This document shows positions 51,023-63,000 of a stretch of 64,000 bases of DNA, one piece after another. The translations under genes were made by a program, and so were the position numbers. The notes under the pieces are model-generated. The model searched no databases and was not told the origin of the DNA. It saw only the letters and a list, made by a program, of their open reading frames with translations. The stretch is taken from assembly GCA_039105265.1 (NCBI GenBank), contig JAPFFF010000013.1, forward strand, positions 1,736,001 to 1,800,000, read 5' to 3'. Position 1 is the stretch's first letter. Each line of letters opens with the position of its first letter. This DNA comes from Tritrichomonas musculus. Its lineage: Eukaryota; Parabasalia; Tritrichomonadida; Tritrichomonadidae.

Positions 51023-51761
51023 CAAGAAATACATGTTCTCTACGCTCAGCTCGGTTTGCTTGGATTTTGGCGCCGTCGAAATTAGATAAAGTAATTGTCA
51101 TACACCAGGCTCCCTTTGGAGACTGGGAAGAGATGGTAATGAATATTTATTATGAGAGGAAGTTTTAAGGTCGTAATAAATGTTAAAAACCTACATGCAT
51201 GTCAATGTTATAAAAAATAATTATGAGGAGAGGAAGTCTGAAATATGCTGAAGGTCTATACATATTCATATTGTAATATAAAATCAAATTTTTGATGAAA
51301 GAGTAGATAATTGTAAGTAATTAAAAAAATAAAAATCGTAATTTAGGAAATCTTAGAATCTTGAGTAAATTTTTTTAGTTAAATATCATTCGTGCGAGAT
51401 TTTGGTTTATATTGCGATAAGGACTTACGCGTTCGAGCAGGTTCCACTAATCAAAATGAAAACAGCAAAAAAAAGGTGATGTGTTATTTATTCTCATTTT
51501 TGATCGTAAATTTTGATTGCTTCTTATCAATTATTCTGAAACCTCATATAAAAAGTTCTAACAAAAATTTAATAAAAATAGATTTATCCTGTTATTAAAA
51601 TCTGATTTTTATAAATAAACAAACTTTTTAATCTTTTGGAAATATATATAAATAAATTGTTTAATGTGTGATAAGCCAAAATGGCTCTAATATCGTTTTT
51701 TAAAATTTTTTGAGGGAAATCTTTAATATATATGGATAAAAAAATATTTAAAACTTTTAGT

Positions 51762-51918
51762 TGCAGGTGGGAGTTTAATTCGCGTAATTAGTTCCACCTG
51801 CAACTAAGTTGCGATAGCTGCAGGTGGAAGTTTGAAATGGTACATTTAAGTAATTACTTCCACCTGAAGCTATCGCAGTTTAGCTGCAGGTGGAAGTTCA
51901 ATTCGCGTAATTAGTTCC
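51762..51918. repeat. Cluster of interlocking palindromes built on GCAGGTGGAAGT
   Basis: TGCGATAGCTGCAGGTGGAA plus GT at 51810-51831 pairs with 51856-51877 (21 of 22). TGCAGGTGG at 51762 pairs with TTCCACCTGCA ending 51802. A 34-bp direct repeat (51762-51795 and 51885-51918, two differences) carries TTCGCGTAATTAGTTCC. Several alternative hairpins are therefore possible. No open reading frame. Confidence 0.9.
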
Positions 51919-53198
51919 GATTATTATGGAGAGAAGTGCTTACAAATTTGAGAGGCTTGGTCAATCAAAATGGAAATAGTAAAAAATATATGAAGTGAGA
52001 GAGCTTAAATTTATAACGATATTTGATCGAAAATTTTCATTCAAAATATTATTTTTCTGAAAACTCATATAAAAAGTTATCAAAATTTTCATAAATAGAT
52101 TACTAATATCTTATTAAAAAAAAGTAATTTATTAAAGCAAAATCACTTAATAAGCATATTATTTTTTATATTAAATAGAATATATTTTAGCTTAGTTCCA
52201 AATATGCTGCAATGTGTTTTTTTGGCAAATTTGTGGGTTATCTTTATATATATAGATAATTCAATGAAAAGCAATAATAATCTTGACCATATTTTTGACC
52301 TAGAAGATAAAAATTAATTTTATTACACTTTTTCCCATTTTTCCTAATTCATTATTATATTTATTTAATAATTTTTTTTAAGAATTCCATACTTTTACTA
52401 GTTTATTTCATAAAAAAATAATTTGAGAAGCATTTATTTTTTTCTCAATTTTTTAAAAATAATTTATTCTATAATAACAGTGTAATAAAATTATATAATT
52501 TATTTATATCTTTATCAAAACATAAATATTAGTTAATTAATTGAAAATTATATTATATTAATATTGTTTATTATTAATTACAATCATTTTAAGAGTATTA
52601 TTGGAATTATATATATATATATATTTATAAGATTGAATAATAAATATAATTGTTATTCAATTTTTTCATTTAAATAAATAAATTATTTTAACAGAAAAAT
52701 ACTCTCAAATTATAAAAATTGATTTATATCTATAAATATCTAAAATTTTGATAAATTAATTGAATAATCAAATTAATAATATATATATAAATATATTAAA
52801 ATATATTAAAATCTTTAATTTGGAGATGATTGTATAGGAATTAAAAATGCAATTTTATAATGCAAAATTGACTGGAACAAATTTCCTAAAAAGTTGAAGA
52901 TAAAATCATATTACAATAACTAACCAAATGAATAAATACCAAAAACCGGTGAATAATGTTTGATGTCAATAAACTGAAATTATCTAATAATGCAATTCAG
53001 AGACCAATAATCATTTAAATAGATTGATTCAAGGTATTTATAACGAGCATATGAATAATAATATAATTTATCGTATTAAATCTTACAAATCTTAAAAATT
53101 CAAAGATAAAATCAGTAATGATTAATATTATTTCAAAAATTAAAAAAATCATATTTGACTACAATTTTACATTTAACAAAACAGAATAATCATATAAA

Positions 53199-54174
53199 AG
53201 AACGTAGGAAACTTTCGAATTTTGGAGATATGATTCGAAATTGATATATTATAATTATTGGGAGTAAATATTATCAAATATAAATTTTGAGCAAAATCGT
53301 GGCGTTGGGTTTTTCGGAAAATACGTTTTTTCAAAAATGACGCGAAAAAGATAGTATAGCAAGAGTTCAAAGATATCGTGAAAATATATTATATAGGATG
53401 TATAGTTAATCATATATTATCTATTAAATGTTTACTTAGCCATGGCTTGTGTAGAGATATGTATGAAACAAAGTTATTCATGGTGCATGTTAATTTGCAC
53501 TTTAGTATATTAGGAAAAAAGTGACAAAGTGAAAGGTAACTAAGTGCGCATGATATGTTAAAACGAGTTTTATATTCTCATATATGTTATAGCAGAAAAT
53601 CAGATTTGCAGACATGTTCTATAAGAAAATCGTATTTAGAAAATTTTTTCGGAAGAAAATTGTTTTTTTCCAATTTTTGAAAAAAGTGCCTTTTTTAATA
53701 TATTTATATACTGATCAAAAAGTGGCATTTTAAGATAATAACCATATAAAAATAATTATCATAGAGTGATAAATATAATTATCACAAAAAAATCGGAGCT
53801 TAACCATTGCATCCGGAGATACGTCGATTTTTGTGGTTTTTCGATGATTTTACGATTTTTTTAAAAAAAGCTGACATAATAAATGCGTACACCTACAGGC
53901 ATTCAGTAAAAAATTTATTAATTAATAGTTTATTATCTGTATTATAATATATCAGAATTTAAAAAAATTCCAACGCCACAATTTTGAAAAAAGTTTGTTT
54001 CAAGTTACAACAAAAATTGAATGGGATTTCCTCTCAATTTTTGAAAATTGTTTTAACAATATCTCAGATTATAAGCAAAATAAATGATATGTTTTATAAC
54101 AAAATATTATTATAATATGATTATCTTTATTATATATTAGTTTCAAGAAATTTTCCAGAGTTTCCTACGTTCTA
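53199..54174. mobile_element. 976-bp imperfect-TIR element with candidate 7-bp target duplication
   Basis: AGAACGTAGGAAACT at 53199-53213 is the exact complement of 54160-54174, and further in CAAAATCGTGGCGTTGG (about 53293) pairs with its near-complement (about 53968-53985), so the arms are long but diverged. ATATAAA flanks both ends (53192-53198 and 54175-54181). No transposase frame is present; a non-autonomous, hAT- or MULE-like element is possible. AT-rich flanks weaken the duplication evidence. Confidence 0.65.
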
Positions 54175-54306
54175 TATAAATTATGATTATATTATTTTTT
54201 GTAAATTTTGTTAAATATTTTTTGGTAAAAAGTTGATTGCAAGCAAAAAGTTACGTTAAAATCACTTCACTGAACGACCTCTCTTTGTATAAAAACTTTC
54301 AGAAAT

Positions 54307-55503
54307 ATGACCATATATGCATTCAATTTTTTTATAATGATGTTTGCAGAAATTGTTAATCAAATGAAAATAATTCAAAGCACTCTTCTAGAATTTCTTG
54401 AAGATAATTCTGATACCGAAGATAAATATCAAAATTTCATTGACCTTGCAACCAATCCACAAATTATTGAAGACCAATATGAATTTAAGTTGCTACTACA
54501 TTTAATAAGCAAAATTGAGAGCAATCATCAACGTGTTCATAATTTTATTAGTAAAATCGAGCAAATTCTAAAGCATTTCAAAGACTATCTAAAAAAATAT
54601 TTTTCAAATTCAGAAATTTTTGCTATTTTCAGAAGCAACAAAAGAATCCTTTTGTTTCTCATTCAAGAAGAAATCATAACAATTGATGAACAAATTGTTT
54701 TGCGAATAATACGTGAAAAACATGCAGAGTATTTTGCACCTGAAATCAGACCATTCATCACCGAAGAATTCATTAAAAAACATCGTAAATACAATAAATA
54801 TATAGACAATGATTATTTTATTGAAGAGATAACAAAAGAAGTTCCAAAAGAATTCTATGATAAAAGAAAAGAAGGTGAAAATGATGATTTTTTATGTACA
54901 TTGATTCGATTTGATTATATTGAAGAATTCGTTGCTTTTGTTAATCAAGCAAACATATCACTTCACAGTGTTATTAAAAAGTCGATTTTTGAAACAAATC
55001 CATTTTTGTTAAAAGATGATGATATATTGCTCATTGAATATGCCGCGTTTTTTGGATCAAACAGGATCATTAAATACATGCAAATTAATGGTGTGAAGCT
55101 GACACCAAGCTGTTGGTACTATGCTATTCACAGTAATAATGCAGAACTCATCAAAGAACTTGAAGAAAAGCATGTTTCACCGACATTTAATAAATATGAA
55201 GCAGTTCTTTGGGAGTCTATAAAATGCCATCACAACGATGTTTCAAATTATATCATTGACAATTTAATTAACAAAGAAAATCTACATTATAACAATGAAA
55301 GTAGTTTTGATAACTATGTCTGTCATTATGCTATTGAATATCATAATTATTATTTCTTACCTGAAAAAATGACAGAGAAAAAGATCTTTTTTTATTTGTG
55401 CAAATTTCATTACTATAAACTTGTCAAATTTTATTTGCATAATGAAATAATTGAGATAAATGCAAAATATATTGGAGCACCAGTTATTTTAATGGAGTTT
55501 TAA
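54307..55503 (+). CDS. DUF3447/ankyrin-family protein, N-terminal part
   Basis: 398 aa. The helical N-terminus (MKIIQSTLLEFLEDNSDTED) and the core blocks LRIIREKHAEYFAPEIRPFI, CTLIRFDYIEEFVAFVNQAN, IEYAAFFGSNRIIKYMQ, SCWYYAIHSNNAELIKELEE and ESIKCHHNDVSNYIIDNL are the DUF3447 signature of trichomonad proteins, an ankyrin-like solenoid. The C-terminus passes into a degenerate ankyrin repeat (YLCKFHYYKLVKFYLHNEII) and stops soon after, in the first of a series of stop-bearing spacers. Family starts resemble the internal Met at MKIIQ or MMFAEI, so the true start may lie 11-19 codons downstream of 54307. Further ankyrin modules follow on the same strand, so the gene may once have been, or may still by splicing be, longer. 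Confidence 0.8.
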   Translation: MTIYAFNFFIMMFAEIVNQMKIIQSTLLEFLEDNSDTEDKYQNFIDLATNPQIIEDQYEFKLLLHLISKIESNHQRVHNFISKIEQILKHFKDYLKKYFSNSEIFAIFRSNKRILLFLIQEEIITIDEQIVLRIIREKHAEYFAPEIRPFITEEFIKKHRKYNKYIDNDYFIEEITKEVPKEFYDKRKEGENDDFLCTLIRFDYIEEFVAFVNQANISLHSVIKKSIFETNPFLLKDDDILLIEYAAFFGSNRIIKYMQINGVKLTPSCWYYAIHSNNAELIKELEEKHVSPTFNKYEAVLWESIKCHHNDVSNYIIDNLINKENLHYNNESSFDNYVCHYAIEYHNYYFLPEKMTEKKIFFYLCKFHYYKLVKFYLHNEIIEINAKYIGAPVILMEF

Positions 55504-55593
55504 AATGACAAAAACATTTATGACATTCAAAACTACTTGATTTTAAATGATATTAAAATCATCAATTTTTTTTGATATTTTACTTATTAATTT

Positions 55594-56842
55594 AATAATA
55601 CTGCCATAATTTGTGCTGTAATTAATGAAGAAACTGAAATTGTTCAATTATTATTAACATATGAAGACATTAATGTCAATATGAAAAATATTAGAATACA
55701 AAAGCATTCATAAAATTTATATTCGATTTTTTTTCATTTTGTTTGATTTTTAACATTTTTATGGAATTTAACTCAATATTATAAATAATACAGCATTGAT
55801 TATTGCTGCAACAAAGGATAACTATGAAATATTCCAATTATTAATAAAGCATAAAGACATTGATATCAATATTACCAACATTTCCTATACAAAATTATTC
55901 ATGATATTGATATTTCACTTTTTAAATAATATTCAAATATTTTATTATTTGTAGGATTTTCATTTAATATTCGAATAATTCAGCTTTAATTTGTGCGTCA
56001 CTTAATGGAAAAACAGAATTAGTTCGATTATTATTATCCAATAAAAATATTAATATCAATATTACAAATATTTGAATACAAAAGCATTTATAGAATTACA
56101 ATTCAACTTTTTTTCATTATGTTGAGATCTACAATAATTTATGAAATTTATCACAATTATTTAAATAAATCGGCTTTGATTTGTGCTGTATTTAATGGTG
56201 AAACAGAAATAGTTCGATTATTGTTAACAAATGAAGATATTGATGTCAATATACGATGCATTTGAAAACTGAATAATTCATAGAATTCAAATCGAAACTT
56301 TTTCATGGAATTTAAGCCACGTTATTATTTGTAGAGTTTATCACATATGTTTAAATAAAACTGCTTTAATTTGTGCTGCACATAATGGTAAAGAAGAAAT
56401 AGTCCGATTATTATTAGCAAGAAAAAACATCGATATTAATATTACAGACATTATAATGCAAAAAAAATTAATTTAATTCCAATCCATTATAAATTCATTG
56501 GATTAAAAAATGCTTTTTTTAATGGAATTTATAATTAAATATTTTAATAATACTGCATTAATATATGCGGCTCTTAATGGTCATACAGAAATAGTTCGAT
56601 TATTATTAGAAAATGAAGAAATCGATATCAACATTAAAAACATTTAAATGTTTATAAATTCATTATATTCATATCTAGTTTATTCTCATTATGTACAAAT
56701 AATAAATCATTTATGGAATTTTATAAAAGAAGCTTACCAGACTGCAATTGACTGTGCAAGAGAAAATAGTCATTTAGAAATTGTTGACATTTTAAAAGAC
56801 CGATTAAAGCTTACAAAACAATTTCAATGCTTAGTAGCTTAA
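55594..56842 (+). pseudogene. Ankyrin modules every 190 bp, separated by stop-bearing spacers
   Basis: Seven modules each encode one ankyrin repeat (NTAIICAVINEETEIVQLLL, SALICASLNGKTELVRLLL, KTALICAAHNGKEEIVRLLL, NTALIYAALNGHTEIVRLLL and so on, ending DIDINI). The T/S-A codon begins at 55600, 55790, 55980, 56170, 56360, 56552 and 56741, that is 190, 190, 190, 190, 192 and 189 bp apart. Each roughly 99-bp coding part is followed by a spacer of about 91 bp with stops and no consistent GT..AG or ACTAAC signal. The last module (TAIDCARENSHLEIVDILKD) leads to a natural stop at 56842. The period of 190 is not a multiple of three, so modules change frame. Either a decayed linker-ankyrin array or unusual exons. 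Confidence 0.85.
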
Positions 56843-56993
56843 TAATTATTAAAAAAATTAATAAAAATCTAGTGTTTTTGATCATGTTTATTTTTTTTAC
56901 AAAGTGTCACATTCAAGTCGGCAAGAATTTTTTTTAATTTTTTTTTTTTTTTTTTATTATTTCTCTAAAAAAAATAATAATATTCAAGTGCGT
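56843..56993. other. Spacer with T-run
   Basis: A T-rich run near 56929-56955; no gene. Confidence 0.5.
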
Positions 56994-57376
56994 TTAGTGA
57001 ATGAAATCGTCTGCGAATGGATCGTCCTCATTCATTAATGAGTTGAGTGCGTTATCGATAGTAACAGAGTTCAATGGTTCCTCAAGGAGATAAACGTTGT
57101 TTCTTGCGATCATCATCCTCCTCCTAATGAAAATGAATGCAAGATTACAACCATGGCTGAAGCAGCAGCAACTCCGCCGTAAATCAAAGCATTGTTTGTC
57201 TTGCGACCTTTCCCAATGTTTGCTCCACGTGGAATAGGCGTTTCTGATGCAGTACAGTGATATGAACCACTGAATTCATTTGAACTAGAGAATGAGATTG
57301 ATCCAGTGAATGGCTTCGATTGACTGAAAAGTGCCGATGCAGTGAAATCTTTGCAATTATTAATGTAAACGTCCAT
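56994..57376 (-). pseudogene. C-terminal piece of a Pmp-like surface membrane protein
   Basis: The minus strand reads FTASALFSQSKPFTGSISFS, with F-x-x-S spaced repeats, then SETPIPRGANIGKGRKTNNA, a membrane segment ALIYGGVAAASAMVVI, and after a frameshift at about 57135 AFIFIRRRMMIARNN (positive stop-transfer) and a cytoplasmic tail NVYLLEEPLNSVTIDNALNS ending DDPFADDFIH. This is the standard anchor and tail of trichomonad Pmp-like (polymorphic membrane protein) surface proteins, whose ectodomain type is seen at 60065. There is no ectodomain here: a stop precedes the ATG at 57376. A host-gene fragment with one frameshift. Confidence 0.75.
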
Positions 57377-57403
57377 TTTCTATCAGAAAAAAATTTTTTT
57401 CAA

Positions 57404-57720
57404 TCAGTTTGTTCTGCTAGGTATGTTTACAAAAGTTTCGAAAGGCATAGTACTGGAAGTAGAGTATCTGGAAAGGTATGCAAAAATGAGAATTTTACAA
57501 TAGTGTCGAAAATTTGAATGTGTTGCAGTGATTAGAGGGATGTTTGACTGTAAGCCAGACATCACTCCAAATACTTTTGATGTATGAATATTTATTTGTA
57601 AAATCCTCTTAATATTAAAACTTATTTTTATGTTTTTGGCTCTCAAAAATTGATAGAAAAAATGGTAATTTGAGAGCACAAAATTGGCGATTTGAGAGGA
57701 TAATTTTCAATTCAAAAACG
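57404..57720 (-). other. Possible further remnant of the surface-protein gene
   Basis: The minus-strand frame 57679-57404 contains GLQSNIPLITATHSNF and FAYLSRYSTSSTMPFETFVN, more protein-like than random AT sequence, directly upstream of the Pmp tail fragment. No repeat motif is clear, so the assignment is tentative. Confidence 0.25.
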
Positions 57721-57830
57721 ATAATAAAAGACCAATTATATAATTGAAAAAGAAGTTTATTTTAAATATATAAAAATAAAAAAAATCTTTAAATTAATTA
57801 TTTTTTGCCAACTTTTTCCAAAATAAAACC

Positions 57831-58245
57831 ATGAAAAGCCATTTTTTACAATTGGTACTTGGCAAAAGTGCAATCACTGCCTTAAACCAAGATGATAATT
57901 ATGATAAATCTGATCATTCTACTTGATCCCAAAACCAAACAACTGAGATCGAAGAAAATCAATCAATACAGAATTTACAACAGTCGAATCAAATCTGTCA
58001 AATTTATTTGTCATCAACTTTACATCAAGCTCCAATTTCACCATCAATTAGCAGCATAGATACTTTTAAGTAAGTGAATCAGATGAATAATTCACCACCA
58101 ATTTGAACTTGAAAGTATCATAATATATTTAAGAAATAATGAAAATGAAGAAGAATATGTAGAATTTGAAGAAGAAGAAGAAGAAGAAGAGGAAGAGGAA
58201 GAGGAAGAAGAGAATTGTACCAATGATGAAATAATGAATCCATAG
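57831..58245 (+). pseudogene. Broken gene with poly-Glu run, family unknown
   Basis: ATG 57831 opens MKSHFLQLVLGKSAITALNQ, which stops after about 31 codons. The same frame continues SQNQTTEIEENQSIQNLQQS and SSTLHQAPISPSISSIDTFK. A later frame encodes EEYVEF then about 14 Glu from a GAA/GAG repeat (58164-58213) and a short end. At least two breaks. I recognise no domain; Gln/Ser/Glu-rich sequence suggests a regulator. Confidence 0.4.
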
Positions 58246-60064
58246 TAATTTTTTATTCAATTTTCTTTAAAAACTACACCTCTGAAAAATGTATGGAATG
58301 TTTTTTGAAATATTTTTATCTTTTTATATAGTAAATATTGATTGGTAACATTGATTATTCATATCATACTTATGATGTATTATATATATTTAACTTTATA
58401 GACAAATTAATTTTTTCTCATCAAAATGGAATATCTGCATGATACCATCATATATGTGCATTTATATTTACTTAACATATGTTTTATTGTTTTTGAATGC
58501 TAGTTTGTATTTTATATCACTTATTATTTCACTAATTATGAAGATATTATAAATTAAATTTACGACAAAAAAAACTGTGATTTTTCTGGAGAGATTGGCT
58601 TAACTGTTTAATATAATTTTCGGATATGTTATTATATAATAAAATTAATGGCTTTTTATCGAGGCAAAGAAACTTGATATAGCCATTAAAAAAAGATAAA
58701 AATGTTTGAAAACCAAATCCTCTCAAATAAACGTCTATTTTATTTTAATATTCATTTTTTTGAATAAGCACGTTTTTTGGTTCTCACAAAAAATCTTGAA
58801 TTTTCTGGAAAGACTGGAATAATATTACAAGCTCTAAACAACATATGCCTTATAATATAAAATATAATGAGGTTTTAATGAGCGAATTAGGTTAAATATG
58901 TTTCTATTTTAGGATATTTATGTTTATACTCTTCAAATATTTTGTGAGTATAAAATTTGGATTATTTATTTTTATCTTATTAAAACAATTTCTTAAATGG
59001 AATTTATATCAAATATATGATATAAATATGATAAAATAAATATAAAATGAAACACAAAAATTATTTACATATAAATACATATATAATTATAAATCTCCAA
59101 ATGCATTCAAAATTAAAAATATTTTGATAAAGCATTCATAAATAATTGTATGAGCTATTTTAATTTCTCATTATTAATGAAAATAATGATAGATTTTTAT
59201 TTTCTCAAATTATTGTATGTAATCATTCAATAAAATTAATAACATTTTATTGAAATTAAAATCATAGTTTAAATTTCCAATATCTTATTTAATTTTTCGA
59301 AACCTAAATTATAATTAATAATTATATATATAACATTTTATATTCATTCATATTTCCAATGTATAATAAATTTTTATTGATTTGCATAATGGATTACTTG
59401 AATCGTATTTTTGAATACTTAATAGTTTTTATTTATTCAATTTATATATTTTGCATATATCTCACAATAAAATTTAAATATAATATTTTATGGCTATTAT
59501 AATAATATAAAATTCAATATAAAAACATATTATAAAATATAATGATTTAAAAACTACTATTTATTTCTATTTCGTTTTTTCTAGTTTCTATACATTTCCT
59601 CTGAAATAAAAAAAAATTTTATCAAATTAAAAAATAATATTTTGAATTTCCCACAAATAAATTGAATAGAAAATATTAAAAATCTTATCAATTTATTTTA
59701 TAATCTCATGAATGGGCTCTTTTTGAGGGAGAAAACTCAAAAAGTGAAAGCAATTCAGATATTTACCAAATTATAAATTATATATTCTTATTAACTTATA
59801 TTTATAGAATATTATTACTAATATAATCATATATATCCAGAATTATCAATAAATAATTATTATTTTTTTAATATTATTCAAAAACAATGTTCATTTAATA
59901 TCCAACAATTAAGCAGATATTTATAGATATTAAATTGATAATTAATTATTAAATATCATTTTATAAAATAAAAAAATAAATATAAATGAAAATATATCTT
60001 TAAACTTGCAAAATAACAATTTTTTTATTCTTTGGCCTATCTTTCAAAAAGTTACAATTTATTT
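58246..60064. other. Intergenic AT-rich DNA (1.8 kb) with one hairpin
   Basis: No gene on either strand. It contains the hairpin at 59719-59744. Confidence 0.55.
59719..59744. repeat. Hairpin CTTTTTGAG / CTCAAAAAG
   Basis: Perfect 9-bp arms, 8-nt loop, followed by TGAAAG. Same stem word as the hairpins at 5540 and 50545. Confidence 0.8.
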
Positions 60065-63000
60065 ATGCTTTTCTCTTTTTTTCATCTATTTTACCTTATA
60101 AGGTCTGAAGATATCATAGGCCAAATTTATGAAAATTCATACAAGGTTGCTTATGAATCTCTTGTATCAAGTCCTGATGTCGTAATTTCAATCATTGAAT
60201 GCAAATTTACATCAAATATGGGCGATGGAATCAACCCTGGCGCCATAAAAGTCATGGGTGATGGCAGTATAATCATACAAAGCTCTGATTTCAACGGTAA
60301 TTCTGGAACAAATGAAGGAGGTGCAATATATCTGGCTATAAAAAGCTCAACAATATCAAACTGCACATTTAATTCAAATATATGTTCTTCCCAATCTGTT
60401 TCTACAGAATCCAACGGTGGCGCCATTTTTATCAAATCCCAAAATGAAAATAATTATAACATTAATTCATGCTTATTTACACAAAACAAAGCTACAACTA
60501 AAGGTGGCTCAATATTCATTGACCATTCAACGTATTCATACGAATATACTTCTATTATAGGTTGCGTATTTACAAATAGTGAAAGTGAACAAGAAGGTGG
60601 CGCAATTTATCTTTTATATAGAGATTCAACAAGCGGAATATCAGGCCATACGTATCTCCAAAATAATGTATTTCGGAGCTGCCTCTCTGGCGCTGGAGGC
60701 TGCATTTATTATAACGATCAATCTAATTCAAAAAGTGACCAAAAAACGTTATTAGATAGCTATTTTGAAAAATGCAATGCGACGACCAGTGGAAGTGCAA
60801 TTTATGCAATAGTCAATAATTTAAATGCTAGAAACATCTCTTTTTTCTTATGCAGGTCAATTTCAGGAGACGGAGCGGTTAATTTCAATTCAAATTTGCA
60901 AACGGCAGAACTTAATTTTTCACACTCAATATTTTCCAACTGCAGCTCACAAAATGGAGGCGTCTTGTCTATTAATTACGTTAATAATGCAGAGATAACC
61001 GGCAATGTAGAAGTGCGCGAATGTAAATTTTATTATAACAATGCAGAACAAAAAGGGGGATCAATTTATTCTCTAGGAAAAATCAATGTAAATGTTGCTC
61101 ATTGCGAATTTCAATCAAATTCTGCTAAACAACACGGTGGTGCAATTTATGCAGAACAAAACGCAATCCTAGTTACGAACTGTAGATTTTCTTCTTGCAT
61201 TGCACAAGGAAATGATGACAGTCAAGGCGGCGCTCTTTATTTGTACCAAATAGTACAAGGAGAAAGTGGCGAATTGTGCAATAATAGCATATTTATATCT
61301 TGTAGTTCTGGTTTCAGTGCTGGCGCCATTTTTATTTTGAACGATAGATCTAACAGTTTAATAGCGTTTGCTATTCAGTTCTGCAATTTTTCAAACTGCA
61401 TTTCTGGTACAGAAGGTGGCGCTATTTCCAGCAAAATAGCAAACACAAATCAAGACAACACTAACGTTGATGTTCATGATTGCATTTTCAATCAGTGCCA
61501 GTCAGGCAAGGGCGGAGCTTTATATTTACAAGGTAACGCACCAAGTATTGAAGAAGAAACAAAAATTGTAAATTGCACCTTTTTGAAATGCTATGCAACT
61601 GGCGAATCACATGAAGGATATGCAATATTATGCCGTTCGTATCAAATTACTGTTCAAGACTGTGAATTCTTTGAACACCAAATATCTGACCCACAAACAC
61701 AATTAACCAACGATTCTGTTGTTTATATCGAAACAAATAAAGCAGATAATCAACCAATTATTTCAGGATTACTATTTGAAGGCAGCAACGGAGTTTCAGG
61801 TCTTGTTGTTAGGATTTATTCAAATCAAAACATTGAGATTACAGACCTTCATTTTAAAAATATCCAAGGTAATGTGCCATGCCTTAATCTTGATTTATGG
61901 AGTTCCAGGGAATTAATCACCATTCTATACAGTTCATTCTTTAATGTTCAAGATGCACGTTGCATTATGTTGAGTCAAAACTCGAATAATCTTAAATTAA
62001 AATTCGCCCAATGCATATTTGAAAACAACGCAATCAAGTATACAGATTTTACAAGTGATGGAATCATGCCTTATGGCTCTAGTATTTATTTACAAGGTGA
62101 TTCAGATATTACCATAGACCACTGTGACTTTACCAACAGCACCGCAGTTTGTGGAGGTGGAGCTATTTATGCTAAGACTCAATCAATTGAACTCACTTTC
62201 AATCGATTTTATTATTGTTTGGCTTTAGGATCGGGTAACCAAGGATATGGTGGAGCAGTTTTCCTCAATCAAGAACATGCTGAATATGCAAATTATGAAC
62301 AAGTAACAAGTAATGTATTCTTTAATTGCCGTTCAAGCATCAGTGGTGGAGCGATTTATGTTCATTGTTATGATGAAACACACATGAGAACAATTCGTGA
62401 TATTGATGATGAAAACCACAGGTTTGCTGTTGTAATTAGTTCTAGTGTTTTCACAAAATGCAGCTCACAAGTTGAAGGTGGAGCGATTGGCAGCGGCTTT
62501 GCTGAATCTGGGGGTGCTTCTAAGGATGGCGATATGATGATATCACAGTGCTCTTTTAACGAATGCAGTTCAGAATCAGGAGGTGCTATATCCTTTAATG
62601 ATGGCACACCAGAGAAAAAAGGAACCAAATATGTCATTGAATGCAATTTTACAAGTTGCTTTGCTTCTGGAGAATCAGGAAATGGCTATGCCATATACGC
62701 CCACTCATATCTTGTAAATTTGACATTAATTCTTTTCAAAGATTTTAAAATAAATAATATAAATTCAGGTCAAACCAATTCCATTATATATATTAAAATG
62801 GATGATGATCCTGAAAAAGAAAAAGATGTAGTACTAACACCAACCATAGATTCTCTTACATTTGAAAAAATAAATGGTGTATCAGCTTTTGCTCTTGATA
62901 TTAAAAACTATGTTATTATGAAAAATCTTTCTTTCGATAATAATAAAATACAAACTAATTTGCCATGCATCAATTTGAATAATTGGAATGTTGTTGATTT

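Larger units (their letters stand above)
50260..53198. other. Intergenic, rich in inverted repeats (2.9 kb)
   Basis: No gene is supported; open frames here have random composition. It contains the hairpins at 50545 and 50993, a GC-richer stretch to about 51180 (with CCAGGCTCC/GGAGACTGG nearly pairing at about 51108-51129) and the palindrome cluster at 51762-51918. Confidence 0.6.

Noticed and set aside
50993-51180. 5S rRNA or SRP RNA in the GC-richer stretch
   Set aside because: No 5S internal control region, Alu-domain or other diagnostic motif could be found; only small hairpins.
51392-51598. 68-codon frame with QNENSKKKVMCYLF
   Set aside because: No ATG-linked initiator, no motif, and composition of the AT-rich flank.
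55504-56842. Standard spliceosomal introns between the ankyrin modules
   Set aside because: No shared GT start, no ACTAACACACAG-type 3' signal and no fixed boundaries were found. Left open only as a non-canonical possibility.
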